Source: Candolleomyces eurysporus (taxonomy: Eukaryota; Basidiomycota; Agaricomycetes; Agaricales; Psathyrellaceae). Taken from it: a stretch of DNA of 64,000 nucleotides. A model generated the notes under the pieces. That model was not told the origin of the DNA and did no database searches. It was given only the letters and a program-made list of their open reading frames with translations. The stretch covers positions 62,001 to 126,000 of the forward strand of contig JANBPK010000817.1 of the NCBI GenBank assembly GCA_027579435.1, in the 5' to 3' direction. Made by a program: the position numbers and the translations under genes. Positions 45,950 to 58,096 of the stretch are shown piece by piece. Every line of letters begins with the position of its first letter. The first letter of the stretch is position 1.

Positions 45950-48200
45950 GCGTTCCCAGGTTCCGCCACCACCCCTCCCTTCCTCTCCTGCATCTCCCTT
46001 CCTTTGAATTTCCTCAGCAAACTCTCGCACTTAACCAACTCTCTTGTTATGCTTGTCGTCTCTCCACGTTCTTTCGAAAGTTACACGCGCACTGCTTTCC
46101 ATCTCGCCCCATCGGGAGTCGCCTCCCTTTACATTACCTTTAGACCAAGTCAATGGATATTGCACTTTTTTCTCTATCTGTTTGAGTGCCTCAAGTTTAC
46201 CAGAAATCATCCTCAAGCATTACATCCAGCATCGAAGAACAACAACCACAAGATCGTGTCATTTCACTGCAAGGCTATTCCTATGAACAGCAAAGACAGA
46301 AGAAGACCGATACCGACTATATACAAGCAACAAGAGCAGCCCATCTACGGCAAATTCTATATCTCCACAAGATGCAACCAAAACAAGCCATGAGCTGGCG
46401 GAACAATGTACAGCTATCAAAATAGTGAGGGATAAGGTTATAATTAAGATATGCACACGGAACACTGAATCTGGCAGCCGAGAAGTTAAAAGCCAACAGT
46501 CCGCTTCAGAACGTCCTTGCATGCGGTTTTCAAAATTTGAGAGAGTTGGGGTTTCGTTGAGGTGAGGGTCTCATGTCTGTTCAATGCGAAGAATAAAACG
46601 CCCAACGGCGCGCCACCCCCTCAAGCCTTTGCGCAGGCACTATAGCACCGACAAGAATGAGCTCTCCAGTTCGAAGACGAGGTCGACAATTGAAGCAACG
46701 TACCCGAGCCCATAGAGGACGAGGCCTCCTTACGAGAAGAGGAGGACGAGGGTACTGGTCGACTTCCTCCACCTCGAATGCATCTGCGTCTGCAAGCATC
46801 GCACTTTGTTTCACGCTCTAATCAAACCCGATCAGCCACCCGTCCACGAAGAGCATGAAAAAGAGAATATCGGCACGAACCTCTGCAAGCAAAGCAGCAG
46901 TTTGGTTCAGCTGGACGTGCAACCGCGTTTTGTTGGCGGTGGAATTATCGCCATCTGGAAGAATCCTAGAAGCGGAGAGGCAGCAGACCATGTGGCTCGG
47001 ACGCCTGCCAGCAGTCAAAATCTGCTGCGGGGGTGGCGTAACCGTGCGAGGGGCGCGACGCGGGGCATGGGCGGAATGGGCAGCAGGCATTTTTAAATTA
47101 CTCTTTGGGTGATCCCAATCACCATACGAAAAGAAAGGAACGTATAACGTAGAAGTAGAAATGTCCGTAGATAGAGTTTGCTGTGAGGAGAGAGGAGAGG
47201 TAGGTTCAAGCTCGAGGAAAAAAATCGTGGGCTCGGGGGAGGGGTGGCGATGATAAGACACGGTAGACGGCGTCATGCTCGTGGTCTAGTGGCAGTTTGT
47301 TCGCGACTACGACCTGTCCCAGGAGCGCAGCACAGTGGAGGGGGAGGCTGCTTCCTGGGGGCGAACTAAGGAAAAAGGAAAGAAAGAACGAAGGTGGGTG
47401 ATGCTTTTGAGAAGTGCGGAGCGACCAAACAACCAAAAACCGTTGGTGCGATTAATTGGCTGCATGGAATGTTGACGAACGATCCAGGGCAGATCAGACG
47501 ACAGCCGAAAGCCAAAATACCGGCTTGAGAGCAGTGAGCCGTGTTGGTTCGACGCTGAGCGTCGCTTTCCAGGCAGCCCCTCTCCCTCCAGGCCGGTGGG
47601 TCGGAATCTTGAACCCAGCAGCGGGTCAGGTACGTTCGGGAATGAAAAGTAAAATGAAAAGGGTACGAGAAAGAGCAACCATTGCCGTAACCCAATGTCA
47701 GTCACATTGCAAAGAAGATGGGCACCCATTTATGGCAAATGTCCACGCCCACCGCCGGACAGTGCCCCAGAAAATATCCAACGGGCAGAAAGTCGAGGAG
47801 CCCGGCCCCATGGGGGGGGACCCCGTCGATGAGGGTGATGTGGGCCTGCAAGGCGTTGAAACCGCGTCTTCCCACAACGATTGTCCACTGAACACCAACA
47901 AGCTCCAAGCAACCACCACCCTCTTGCCCACCACTGAACAGGTTACCCACCCTCCCTTCTGATATTTTCTGGACACTGACCGATTTCCTTCGCCACCGCA
48001 GGGAGCAAGCTGCATCCCAGACTTTGTCAACCCTCAGCCATGCAATGCCCCTCCAAGCACCCGAGGAGGAGGCGAGTCCTTCCTGGTTCTTGACGCGTCT
48101 GCCACCCTTCTTCCTCAAAGCGTCTACCCTCACCCCAGCCATTCAACACCGACCAACGCAACCTCTTTCCTTTGTCAACGTCCAAATCCCCCACACAGCG
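45950..48200. repeat. Dispersed repeat, copy 2 of a 2.3-kb pair
   Basis: Same-orientation partner of 7950-10300. It begins right after the IFI6-like array. Several modest open frames on both strands are present, but none is conserved between the two copies over a useful length. A minus-strand SPEP[ST]IF..E segment is alike in both, which may be a remnant of coding sequence. Confidence 0.5.
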
Positions 48201-49554
48201 CTATCCTGCTGTGGTTGACCAATGAAGATACGGAGAATTTCGTCGTACAGCCAAATTATGAAGAAGAGACGCNCGACGAAGCCATGCGTGGGCAGAAGAG
48301 GGGGTAGAGGGGGCTTGTAGCTGGGAAGGGAGAAGGTGTGCGATGCTCTTCCTCTTCGAGTCTCCGAATGCTGATGAACGGTGTTGCTTTTCAAGATAGC
48401 GTCCCCTGCTCAGCGCTCTCGAAGTCGAACGAGGAGGTTGGGAAAGATGAGAACCTTCGACCTGGAAACGACGAGGATACCACGCCAGACCAGGAAAGGT
48501 TTCCCAACATCAACAGCATCTGGAAGCGAAAGGAGAGTGACGGGGATGGGAGTGTGAGCAGTACGTTNGGGCCATTTGCTCTGCGAACGGGGCTGACCAT
48601 TAAGCTTGAATAGATCGCCGCTGAGNACGGCCATCACACCTCTTCTTGCNCCAGAGAGTGTGNCCAACCTTCGACCAGCATGAACAGCGGGGTATATCTC
48701 GGATTTACCGGAACCCACAGGGCCAAAGGCCTAAGCTGCTGCCCTGGTGGCCAATCGAGCCTTGCGCTCATTTACGCCAATGGGCCCACCCGAGGAAAGG
48801 GGGTATGCCATTGAGCCACTGACCCTATCTTCAAGGGGTCCTGTGGAAGACTGAAACATCCATAACGNTGTCTTCATCCCACCTGCTTTCAACAAGAGGG
48901 ACTGCGGCGACCCCTCGCCACCTGGCCATCCACAATACTGAACTGGGGTGTGAGACCGCATCCAAATTTCCTCCACCAGAATGATGCAGGCTCGTTCTTC
49001 GCCCNACANTTCAGGGGGTCTGATCCCATCCTTCNGATGCACAGGAGCGCAATAACGCACATCACCNANNCCCTCGCTCTGGCCGAGCGAGATAGNGATG
49101 GTAGCANCNGAAGCGANGTCNTCAAGCAGCCGTANGAGTTTGCTGATCCAAACTACCACCCGGCAGTCGCANAGGGGTTTGGTACTCATTNACCGGGACG
49201 GGGTTCGCCTTCAATTGACTGGACCAAGANGCTTGAGGAGCGACAGAGAACTAATTCGTCCGTGATTCAAGTCCTTCACCTGAAGANAGAGCGACAAAAA
49301 TGTGGTGTGAGGAAATCAACNCAGAAAGAGAAGAATATCCCCTCACCTCAAGTCCCTGCCCCTTTTATGTGTTTGANATGTTCGAGTCTGGCCTGGTCTA
49401 ACACCCCGTATGAGGCTGTCGGCCACGGNTGGTTTCTTCAAGAACCGCCTTCAGCACCCAGCTTGCAGTTCCTTCCATGGATAGGAGACGTTCAACATAA
49501 ACCTTGAAAAGCCGACAACAGGCATGCTTGAAACGTCGTCAGTCGGTATGTATC
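48201..49554. other. Low-quality, gene-poor stretch with many Ns
   Basis: Dozens of ambiguous bases. No gene is supported; the minus strand may continue the helicase-like remnant that starts near 50.1 kb. Confidence 0.3.
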
Positions 49555-50110
49555 AAATTTTCAATGATGCAAAATGGTCTTACCAACACCANCACCATCG
49601 ACCAGNANGGCTGAAAGTAGCACGACCACTNNNTGAATGTCACCCTCATGTNCCCGGCCCACAAAACATTGGAATCCCAATTTCCCTGCCCAACTTTTGG
49701 TCNAAAACCACCNGTAGACCGAACACATCCAAACGGCCNCATCAACCAAACTGCGCCGCCAGTCCAGATTCAGATTCCTTCGAAACATTGTGCTTATTGG
49801 GAGCTTTCATGGCCCTGATGACAAGGAGAAATGGCGAGCCAGGAGACGTGGTTGTAGTCGTTGATGTCAACGGGNGGACCCTTACCTGGNCTCCCGCGCC
49901 CATTCATTCGCCGGCAGGGCTTGTTTGGTCCCTCCATCAACTTCCATCCTCCTTTGCGACCCAAATTGAGAAGACTCTCGTTCTCCTCGACGAGGTTTTC
50001 GCGCACTGGATTCCAGAAANCGAGAGTTGCACTTGATTTAAATAACCTTCGTGATGTAGGATACTCCAGGTCAGNTAATCCTAACCGACAACCATGACCA
50101 GGCGCCGCTG
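49555..50110 (-). pseudogene. Helicase-like (possibly Snf2-type) P-loop remnant
   Basis: On the minus strand a stretch reading ATLxFWNPVRENLVEENESLL (near 50050-49990) is followed about 400 bp later by LSAxLVDGxGVGKTILHH (about 49620-49560). The latter has the Walker A form G-x-G-V-G-K-T typical of Snf2-like ATPases (usually [AV]D-x-x-G-x-GKT), in the order expected for that family. Ns, stops and missing later motifs indicate a decayed or badly sequenced gene. The assignment is tentative. Confidence 0.3.
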
Positions 50111-50114
50111 CCAT

Positions 50115-50967
50115 TGCCATATTCAAGGAAGACCCCAGCTCATTCAAAGAGCTTGAAAAGGCACCATTGTATGTACCACAGTTATGAATGTTGCCTTACG
50201 GTTACTGAATACAGTCTCTACACAGAAATTACAGCCCACGAGCTCCAGAGATTCTGTCGTGTCGGTGCAGGAATTAAACTTCCGCGCCCTGATTGGAGCT
50301 CTTCCACCTCCGAGTCTTCGTCCCGAAAACCCCCTCGCGCAGCCTTAGAAAGGGACATTTCACTTGATTTATCGATACCCAGTACCCATAGAGTGAATAC
50401 AGAACAAATTTTTCTTTATTTTCAGCGTCACCAGGCTTTCGGATCCTCAATGATTTTACCTAGGAGCTTGGGTAAGATCCCGACCCAATTTGAAATAACT
50501 CCTGCGCTCCTTTTACATATTACTGGCTTACAGTCATTTTTCTGCAAAATTTCCCCTTTTCGCAAGGCAATCTAATCGAGGCCCGGTCTGAGTACAAAGC
50601 TGTCACTCATGAATCTGGCTGCATCCACACCTGGTATAAACCCTGCAGGACGTTAGCCTCAAGTCCAAACCTAGGCCACGAGTCCCGCAGCCCTCTCTCA
50701 ACCAGCCGGTCGCTTCAGTCTGAACTTATTAACGTATGCTAATCTTCTAAATTCGATCCATCCATTCTCATTGAAGTGACGGCGCTCCTCCGGGTCTAAC
50801 CCTAGATTTGCGAGGCATCTATCTAACAGTATAATTCTAGCAGCACATGTACAGTACGTCGTCAACAACTACGACTACCAAATAAGACAGCGAGTAGCAA
50901 TTACAATTTTCGACCTCACGTAACCGTAACCGTATACATGTATATGAATCATCAGCCGTCATCAATG
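50115..50967. other. Intergenic, no gene recognised
   Basis: One plus-strand open frame of 153 codons (50114-50575) has no recognisable content and an unusual composition, so it is not called. The rest is the 3' flank of the antiporter gene. Confidence 0.35.
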
Positions 50968-53900
50968 TCATAGAGCAATAGGTGACGCGGAGGCCTGCAC
51001 CACCAACAAACTCGCATTAGCATTCTTCGCCACGAGTGCTGCACCAACATCCCCCAACGTCTTCGACACTGAACTCCCAATGTGGCTGCCCGTCTCACTG
51101 ATGATGGTTCTAAGTTCTCCGGTAAGAGACTCGACAGCCAACCTCCTCGACCGTCCAACCAAGACGATCATCGTTCTCCCATGGTTTACAGCGATCTTCT
51201 CTGTCTCTAAGTGCACCAACTCCGTGATCCTGTGTAAAGGTGTCGGTGATGACTCGGTAGAGAAGGTGATTCGCGCGAGTGCGGAGGTGACCGAAGGAGG
51301 CAATGAAGAGTCAGGGTTGGCGTATTTCTCCCAGGCGAGGTTGTCAGCGGTGTCCGAAGCCAAGCGGGTTTGCGTGTTATGTGCGCCGTATACCGTGTCA
51401 GCGGCAGCGACAGTCAACTACAATAATTCTCCAATTAGCTGAAACTGAGGAAGAAAGTAAAAAACAGACGTACATGAGGCGCGCTGCCCAGCCCAGGACT
51501 CATCGGCGAAGTCGTCTTCGCAGCCGAATCAGCCTCATCCGAGGTCTGAGGCGACAGCTCCTCGCTCTTCTTGATCCGCACCACAGTCGCTGTGACAGTC
51601 GACCTCGAGCACAGCTGCACAAGGAATGTGAGAGCCAACCGATCATCCGGCCCACCAAAGAATGGCAAGAAAAGATGCTGAGCAGCCGAGAGCGAACTCG
51701 TCGACGTGCCCCTCTCCACAAACAACGCAACATCGCACGGACATCTCAAAAACACGCTACGTATGAACTCTGAATGTACCACCGAGCTCGTCTGGTCCTG
51801 CGTCGTCGTTTTGTGGAAAATCCCATCAAACGGATTCCGAACCCCCAACCCGCTCGGCGCAACACCCATTTCAGGGGGAGTAGGAATAACGGACGTCGTC
51901 CCTCTCGACCATGGAATGAGAAGCATCTCCGACTCCGAGTTGATGACGTGTTCAGAGATGGCCTGCGTGAAATCGTTGTAGTTGACGATGGAGATTGAGG
52001 CGGATACGGCTAGTTGGTTCAGTTGGCCGAACGCACGGTAGATGGAAATCACTGGGTCGTTATACATCAATGCGTCCGCTTCCTGGGTCGACCTTAGCAC
52101 GGCGGATGAGCGACTGGTGAGTTCCATGAGTCGAAGGGCGTCGATCGCGATGATTGGAGCAGCGTTTCGCGGTTCCTCTCGCTTGGCTATATCCCCCAAA
52201 GGGACCTCCTTGACATCGGTATCACTCGAAGAGGAGAGTGCAAGGGTTGTTGTTGATGGAGATCCAGTGGAGTGAAGGAGCTGAGACAGGGCCATGGCGG
52301 CGGGAAGCTCTTCCACTTTGTCCAGCACCAAAGAAAACCTTGTTTTGAACTCGTCATCGTGAATTGGTTTCTTTTCTATGGATCCCCCTTCTACATCGTC
52401 CTTGCGAGCTTTGGAAGGCTTTGATAGAGCGGTGGTGCGGTACTTGCTCGGGTAAAAGAGCAACGTGAGTGGTGTTGTCAAGAATGTGAGTACCAAAGCA
52501 TGCACGACAAACATCGAGAACGTTTTACGATTGAGCACTTCCGCTTGCAACCCAATGTTCAAAACAATGAGCTCGACAAGGCTGCGAACCTAGATTAGAA
52601 TCGTGTTACGGCAAGCAGGAATAACTCAAGCTCACCCTTTGCAACTCATCAGCGAGCCGATGGCGCCAGCCTCCCGCCAGTTGAATCCGAACGCGAATGC
52701 GGCAACACCGCAAGAGATAAACTTGGATGCGAACGCTACCAGGCAGATAATGATCGTGTATCCCCATGCGACACCATCGTTTAGTAGACCGAGATCAGTG
52801 CGGAGACCAGATAGCGTGAAATACTGGAAGTATGTTAGTGCAATGAGGATAGACAATGAATTCTCTTCATACCAACGGCAAGAACAAAATTGACACCAAA
52901 TCTTCAATTTTCTCAACCAGGGAGATGGCGAATCCATTCTCGTGAGGAATGATAAGCCCGGCCAAGAAACCACCTTGAAAGGTTGACTTTAAGTGTGACG
53001 AATGGGGAAAGCAAGCTAGATAGACGTACCGAATATTGCGTGTACCCCAATGATATCCGTGAAGAACGCAGAAATGAAAACCAGGAGGATAGTGACAGTC
53101 ATCATGAATGTGGTTGGCGAGCCCTGCTCAAGACTTCCAGTTCTCTTGGCAAGCCAAACAAAAGCCCAGCGGACTGGATAAAGGAGGAAGATGCAGTATC
53201 CCAAACACACTAGCAAGACCCACAAAGCAGTGAGCCCCGAAGACGCGTTGACAAGGGCCACCGTCAACGCCAACAATACCCATCCAATGACGTCGTTTCC
53301 GATACCCGCTGATAGGACGACTACGCCCACTTGGGTCTCCAGCAATTTAAGCTCTGTCAAAATGCGGCAGAGCACCGGGAAGGCTGTGATACCGATAGCC
53401 ACGGCGGTAAAAAGCAGGAAATAGCCAAAATTGACTGTGGGATCAATGAACCTTCTGTAAAGGCCGACTCCAAGGGCGGCTCCGAGGCCCAAGGGAACGA
53501 GTAACCCCGCAATGGATACTGTGAAGGAGGCCTTGACGTTCCTCTTGATCATCCGCGTGTCGATTTCGAGGCCCACGAGGAATAGGAAGAGAATGAGACC
53601 GATGGTGCTTGTAAGGCTCAGCAGAGGCATGCCGTCTGTTGGGAAGATGGTTTCCTGGAAATTTGGGATTCGGCCCATGACTGTTGGTCCTAAGAGGACA
53701 CCACCTATGATTTCTGCGATAACTCGAGGTTGTCGAAGTTTCCCCAAGGGCAGCGCCAGTAGTTGGGTCATGGAGATGATGATGACTGGCCAGTTGTTAG
53801 AACTGATACCTCAGCGGCGAAACATCACAATATCCTTACCGACTTGTATGACCCATAGCCTGACAGGGTTTTCTGGGTTGTATACCACTGGATTATCTCC

Positions 53901-54020
53901 AGAGATGATCCCTCCCTGCGCAGAAAAACTGAGTGAGACACCAAGACCGAGCGGCGCGTCGATTTGGACACACCTGTTCATGCGCACCTCCTCCAGCCCG
54001 AGCAAAAAGCCTGGCGGCAT
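50968..54020 (-). CDS. KHA1: Kha1-type K+/H+ antiporter (CPA2 family)
   Basis: A multi-exon minus-strand gene. The start [11 protein letters not shown] is followed, probably after a short intron, by [20 protein letters not shown]. The transport domain then begins ([89 protein letters not shown]). [30 protein letters not shown] and [17 protein letters not shown] complete about 12 helices. The ND in GIGNDVIGW is the conserved ion-binding position of CPA2 antiporters. A long cytosolic tail of about 400 residues follows ([13 protein letters not shown].., [42 protein letters not shown]), as in yeast Kha1, and ends at 50968-50970. Likely an endomembrane (Golgi/endosome) monovalent cation-proton exchanger. 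First-intron borders are uncertain. Confidence 0.92.
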
Positions 54021-54527
54021 GTTCTAGTTGTTGAGAAAATTCACCCATAGCGCAGGTGGCGGTGGTGTGGGGACAAGGCGTTTCATATCGCCGTGTCCCT
54101 ATTATATAGTTGGAGCCAAGTGTCGTAAGGGTTCAACCGACCAATTTGACGATCACATCCAAGCCCGAACGAAGAATGGTCGCCATCATTTCACATTGCC
54201 CATATGATCCAAATTTAGATAAGTCATTCAAACGATCTACAGACGGTACAGTACATGCTCAACATATCGATGGTAGAAACATGAAACCGAGGGGAAGAGG
54301 GAAGCTGTGATACCGAAAGGGATTGACCCCAAGAATGCCAAGACTTCCGTGTTCAGGGTTAGAGGATATGATATCTTTGATACTCAGGATACGGTTCCTT
54401 GAAACGTTCCTTGAAGTATCCAGTGGCAAACTCGACAGCCCTTGAAAGCCAGTCCAATCTACGATGGCATCCGAGTGCACCATTCGCACTAGGGTTTGAT
54501 GGAAATACGGGAACCCCACTCTCATCA
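54021..54527. other. Intergenic, nothing identified
   Basis: Lies between the start of the antiporter gene and the end of BUD31, both on the minus strand; presumably promoter of the former and 3'-UTR of the latter. Confidence 0.45.
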
Positions 54528-55214
54528 TTACGAGTCCGAACTGCAGCCACGGCAACCTGATGTCGAGGATGCATCAACACCACAGAACATCTTCTAATGC
54601 TGTAAGGGTAGAGACGCACCGCAATGAACACATTCGACAACAGTCCCCGCCCTAACTTGAGCTTTCGGAACACGGCAGATGCATGTTGAACCTTGATAGT
54701 TCATATCCTTGGAGAAATGATATGAGTGATAGATCAAGGAGGAAGTAGGGCGCAGACGTACTCTGGTTTGGATGCAGCGCAGGCAACACAGCTTCTCGTA
54801 TCCGGTCTTTTTCCACTTCGCGATGAGGCTTGAAGGAGTAGAATTAGAGATATATAAAACCGTGGAAATCGAAGACTGCTACGCACTTTGCATCAGCATA
54901 ACCCTCCTTCAGAAGCCAGTCATAAAGTTCCCTCGAGATTGCCTCGCGTTTGTAGTACAGCTCGTACACATACCGCGAACGGGCATGAGAAATCCGCATG
55001 ATAGGCCACAGAGATTCAGCCTTTCGCTTTCCTTCATGGGATTCGTTCTCTGCATCCCTCATCTTCTTCGCATAGTCGTCCAGGATCTAGAAATGCACGG
55101 CGCAGGTTGAGGATACTTCGGGTTGTCGCTGGGCGCAAGAGGTACACTCACAGTTTCAATGTCTTCGAAGCCCTCTGGTGGCTGTTTCGTTCGACTTGTG
55201 CGTATCTTGGGCAT
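54528..55214 (-). CDS. BUD31: Bud31/G10 pre-mRNA splicing factor (148 aa)
   Basis: Five minus-strand exons, 55214-55152, 55086-54887, 54828-54762, 54707-54620 and 54556-54528, total 447 nt in frame. The protein starts [20 protein letters not shown]. It continues with [32 protein letters not shown] and the Cys-rich zinc-binding end ([28 protein letters not shown]). These are the invariant G10/BUD31 features, and the length is normal for the family. Bud31 binds several zinc ions and belongs to the NineTeen-complex-related part of the activated spliceosome. All four introns are short GT-AG. The ATG at 55214 is chosen because the family begins exactly with MPK. The upstream 55.23-55.57 kb segment is duplicated at 60.8-61.2 kb. 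Confidence 0.96.
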
Positions 55215-55229
55215 CGTACTGGGTGGTGA

Positions 55230-55570
55230 GGATAGAACAATGGGGACGAACAGCGTCAACAGCAGCGAGCACAGCGATGAAGCAATAGCAGTTCTCACGG
55301 CGTCGGCCTGTCTTCCTAACATGTACAAAGTAAATTAAATCATCCAGCCATTCCAAGCAACCTCTTCGTCTTCGACTGAAAATGCACCACATCACCGAAC
55401 GCCATAAAATCGGAAGCCGAGACAGGTATCTATGCAAAGCTATTTTGCTGAGCCTGAACTTGCTGTATCTTGCGTGGGTTCGCAGGCTGCAGGGATGTGA
55501 GTGGAATGAGTCGGTCCCGAACGGAGGCTCGTTCGAGATCCCCAAAAGATACCCCCATAGCGACAACAGA
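55230..55570. repeat. BUD31 upstream segment, duplicated at 60.8-61.2 kb
   Basis: Same-orientation similarity to about 60780-61200. Shared words include ctcacggc.tcggcc, ggcctgtcttc.taacatg, catcc...gactgaaaatgc versus aactgaaaatacgc, gctgagcc, cttgc and aaaaga/gaaagg.taccc. It starts just upstream of the BUD31 ATG. Confidence 0.5.
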
Positions 55571-55789
55571 AAAGCTACATTTACCCTGCAGGTAGAAAAG
55601 AAATAATGTGTCATTTTTCTAGCGTTGTTTTGGGCAGAGAATTTGTTGGCGGGCCTCGGGCCACCAATGACCGAAGCTCTCCAGCGGTGAACCTGGCCCG
55701 AGGAAAAGAAAGATCTACCTCCTTGCTCTGCGTGTCCAACTTAAATCTAGGGGTTCCTCCTTTGGCTGAGATATCATAACGCCACACTG

Positions 55790-55926
55790 GGCACAACGTG
55801 TATACTAAGCGCCGGTCAGATAGCTCATGATGTAAAATGCCACGTTTCAGTTCCAGCAGAACCTTGCCGCGGGTATTCTGCCCTTTACCTCTTCCTACCG
55901 TACACTGAGGGAACAAGTAGGACGTC
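55790..55926 (+). promoter_or_regulatory. Conserved 5' block of family L copy G
   Basis: Matches the blocks upstream of copies C, D and H: cgccacactgggcac, agctcatgatgtaaaatg.cacgttt, pyrimidine run, and accgtacactgag.gaacaagtagg immediately before the ATG. Confidence 0.45.
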
Positions 55927-57421
55927 ATGTTGACTAATAGACGCAATGCTAACGCTCAGCCTGCGGATGGTAAGTGGTGGAGACAGCTGCGGGGTGGTTA
56001 TCGACTGCTTATGAGCTCACAACTTTCCTCGATAGCTGCTCCTTCGCTCAGGGCTCGACCGGATAGCACATCACAGTTTCGTATGTGGCTCAACTTGAAT
56101 GCCGTCATCGTTCAGTTCTAACAGCTCGTGACTCAGACGGCCCCCATTTCATATGTAACATGGAGGGCCTGGTGCTTGAAGTATCGAATAATCGAGGTGT
56201 GTATGGTAATCCCTCATGATCGGTTGTCATGATCAATGAACGCAGTGATGTAGTTGAATCGAGCAGGTTTCAAGGTGGTCGTACTCAGCAAGTGCGTGTT
56301 GACATCGACTCCTGTTGCCCTATTTCACTCACTTTCGAGGATCTCCTGTGTGTACATCGCAGTGGTTGCTACATCCTGGTCCACCGGGAACCGTAGCTCT
56401 GGCCTCCCTGGATGATGGAAGATACCTGGCAACGGAGCCCAGCCCTGGCCAGTTATTAATATCATTGCAAGATGTACCAATCGTCCAGAGAACGGCGTTT
56501 TATTGGGAGCTTGAAGTTGTGGACTCCCAAGGAATATACAGGTATTGTACCCTGTATCCCCTCCGTGACTAATCAAACCAACTTATTCTGCCATTCAGTC
56601 TCAGGACAGGTCCGGAGAAACTGGCTCTCCCCCTCTCTCCATCCCCGTGTGAGCTCAGGCCAATCTCCTCAACCATGGACGAGAGAAAACCAGTCAGATT
56701 GCTGATACTCGAAAACACCCCTGAAGTTCAAGCTGCACTTCGAATTGGAAAGATAGGAAGGTGGGCTTATCCCGGGCAGTTTGTGTATCATACCATCGGA
56801 GAAGCAGGTCGGATCCAAATCTACAACCATCTTGACTCCGTGCTTTATGCAGCAGTCTCCGATGGACGGTCCAGCGGCTCCGGTGGATGCAGCCAATGCC
56901 CGGTCGAGCCAAACAATCGGCGATCCTGGAAGAGGAGTTCGGACGAGAGCGTGCATGTGAGCTTGGGCAATTGCATTCGTGCTCAGACGGCAGAGGTCTT
57001 CCCCGGTAGGGTAGGAAAGGTTTTACATATTCAATCTCTTCCTCTGAAGGCTGATTGGGAAGGTGCGACAATCATAAAAATTCGATGTACAATGCATAAT
57101 TTTGCTTACAACGTACCTTAACCGTTGGTAACTACAGGGATGAAGTCAGTTTTGCCCAACAATGCAAGGTACACTGAGAATGCCGTGGGCAAGGCCCACC
57201 ACATCGGCGTCAAGAACAATTTGCAGTTTAGCATCTATGTTATTGTGCTCAGCAGCGTAGAAGTAGAACCAGGTGCACAGTACACAATGAGCCCTGGGAA
57301 GACCAGTTTTTGGCCCAGGCAAGGTCATGAAGTCGTTCTAGTCAGTACAGGTGGTGCTCCTGGCGCTCCTCAGGCGTTTCAAGGAAAGATTGGCTTCACA
57401 TTACACATAAATCGTCTCTAA
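55927..57421 (+). CDS. Family L copy G, complete (370 aa)
   Basis: Exons 55927-55969, 56036-56080, 56137-56196, 56254-56291, 56363-56541, 56599-57062 and 57138-57421 total 1113 nt with no stop. The leader is MLTNRRNANAQPAD. The HFICNMEGLVLEV block, the QQ|W junction and the two tandem C-terminal domains are complete, the last ending FTLHINRL. Exon 5 (179 nt) groups it with copies C and D rather than with E and F. It lies 32 kb from the other copies, between core genes BUD31 and the GTPase, so it probably moved there by segmental duplication together with its promoter block. Function unknown. Confidence 0.82.
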
Positions 57422-58096
57422 TCATATCTATGAGCAGAACTCATGTAGTTTAATTTAGCAACACAAACTACGACGTTTCGTTGAAGTCGGAAAATTAAGT
57501 GACGAATTGAATGAAGACTTCCATCTGCAAGAGACAGCCTAAAGCTGACCAGACCGTGAGGCAAGATACACGGCGTATTGAGAGAGGATTATACATGACT
57601 TGGAAAGCGCAGATTGTCGGAGCATCATGGATGAATTCATAAATAACTTAGGCATTCATTCGTGATGCAAACTTCCTTAAGTCACCTACTAGCGGTGTCA
57701 GCCATCGAGATCCCGATGTTTGATGCTTGCGAAAATGAGACCAAGAGAACAGACCGTGACTCCGGCGCAGACGCCGTGAAGGGCTGGCCGCAGGGATGCC
57801 TTCTCCTAAACGGATCCGGCGCGTGTAAGACTGAATGGCGCGTTGCGCACGAAACATGCCGAAAATCCGGGGTACGAAAATGGCGAAAAGAAGTTCCTGG
57901 GATCGATGGTTGCTCGGGATCTATGGGGGTTCACAACCCTAGCCTTCATGACTCGGGAGAAGAGCGATGACATTGTTTAACGTTCAGCATAATTTACTGG
58001 GTCGGACGTGAATATTGACCTGGGTACTATGCAATGGCTGGGAACAAAAAGAAAGAAATAGGCATCTCACTGGATAAGGTAGCCACCAAAGAATCA
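57422..58096. other. Intergenic, nothing identified
   Basis: 3' flank of family L copy G and of the minus-strand GTPase gene. A 102-codon frame at 57662-57970 has no recognisable content and is not called. Confidence 0.4.

Noticed and set aside
45526..46038. 170-codon minus-strand open frame at the 5' end of the IFI6-like array
   Set aside because: It runs through the P7 promoter and the destroyed signal-peptide exon; the sister units are not open here, so it is a chance frame created by the deletion.
47702..48142. 146-codon minus-strand open frame in the dispersed repeat
   Set aside because: Not conserved in the other repeat copy and compositionally low in complexity; looks like the antisense of GC-rich sequence.
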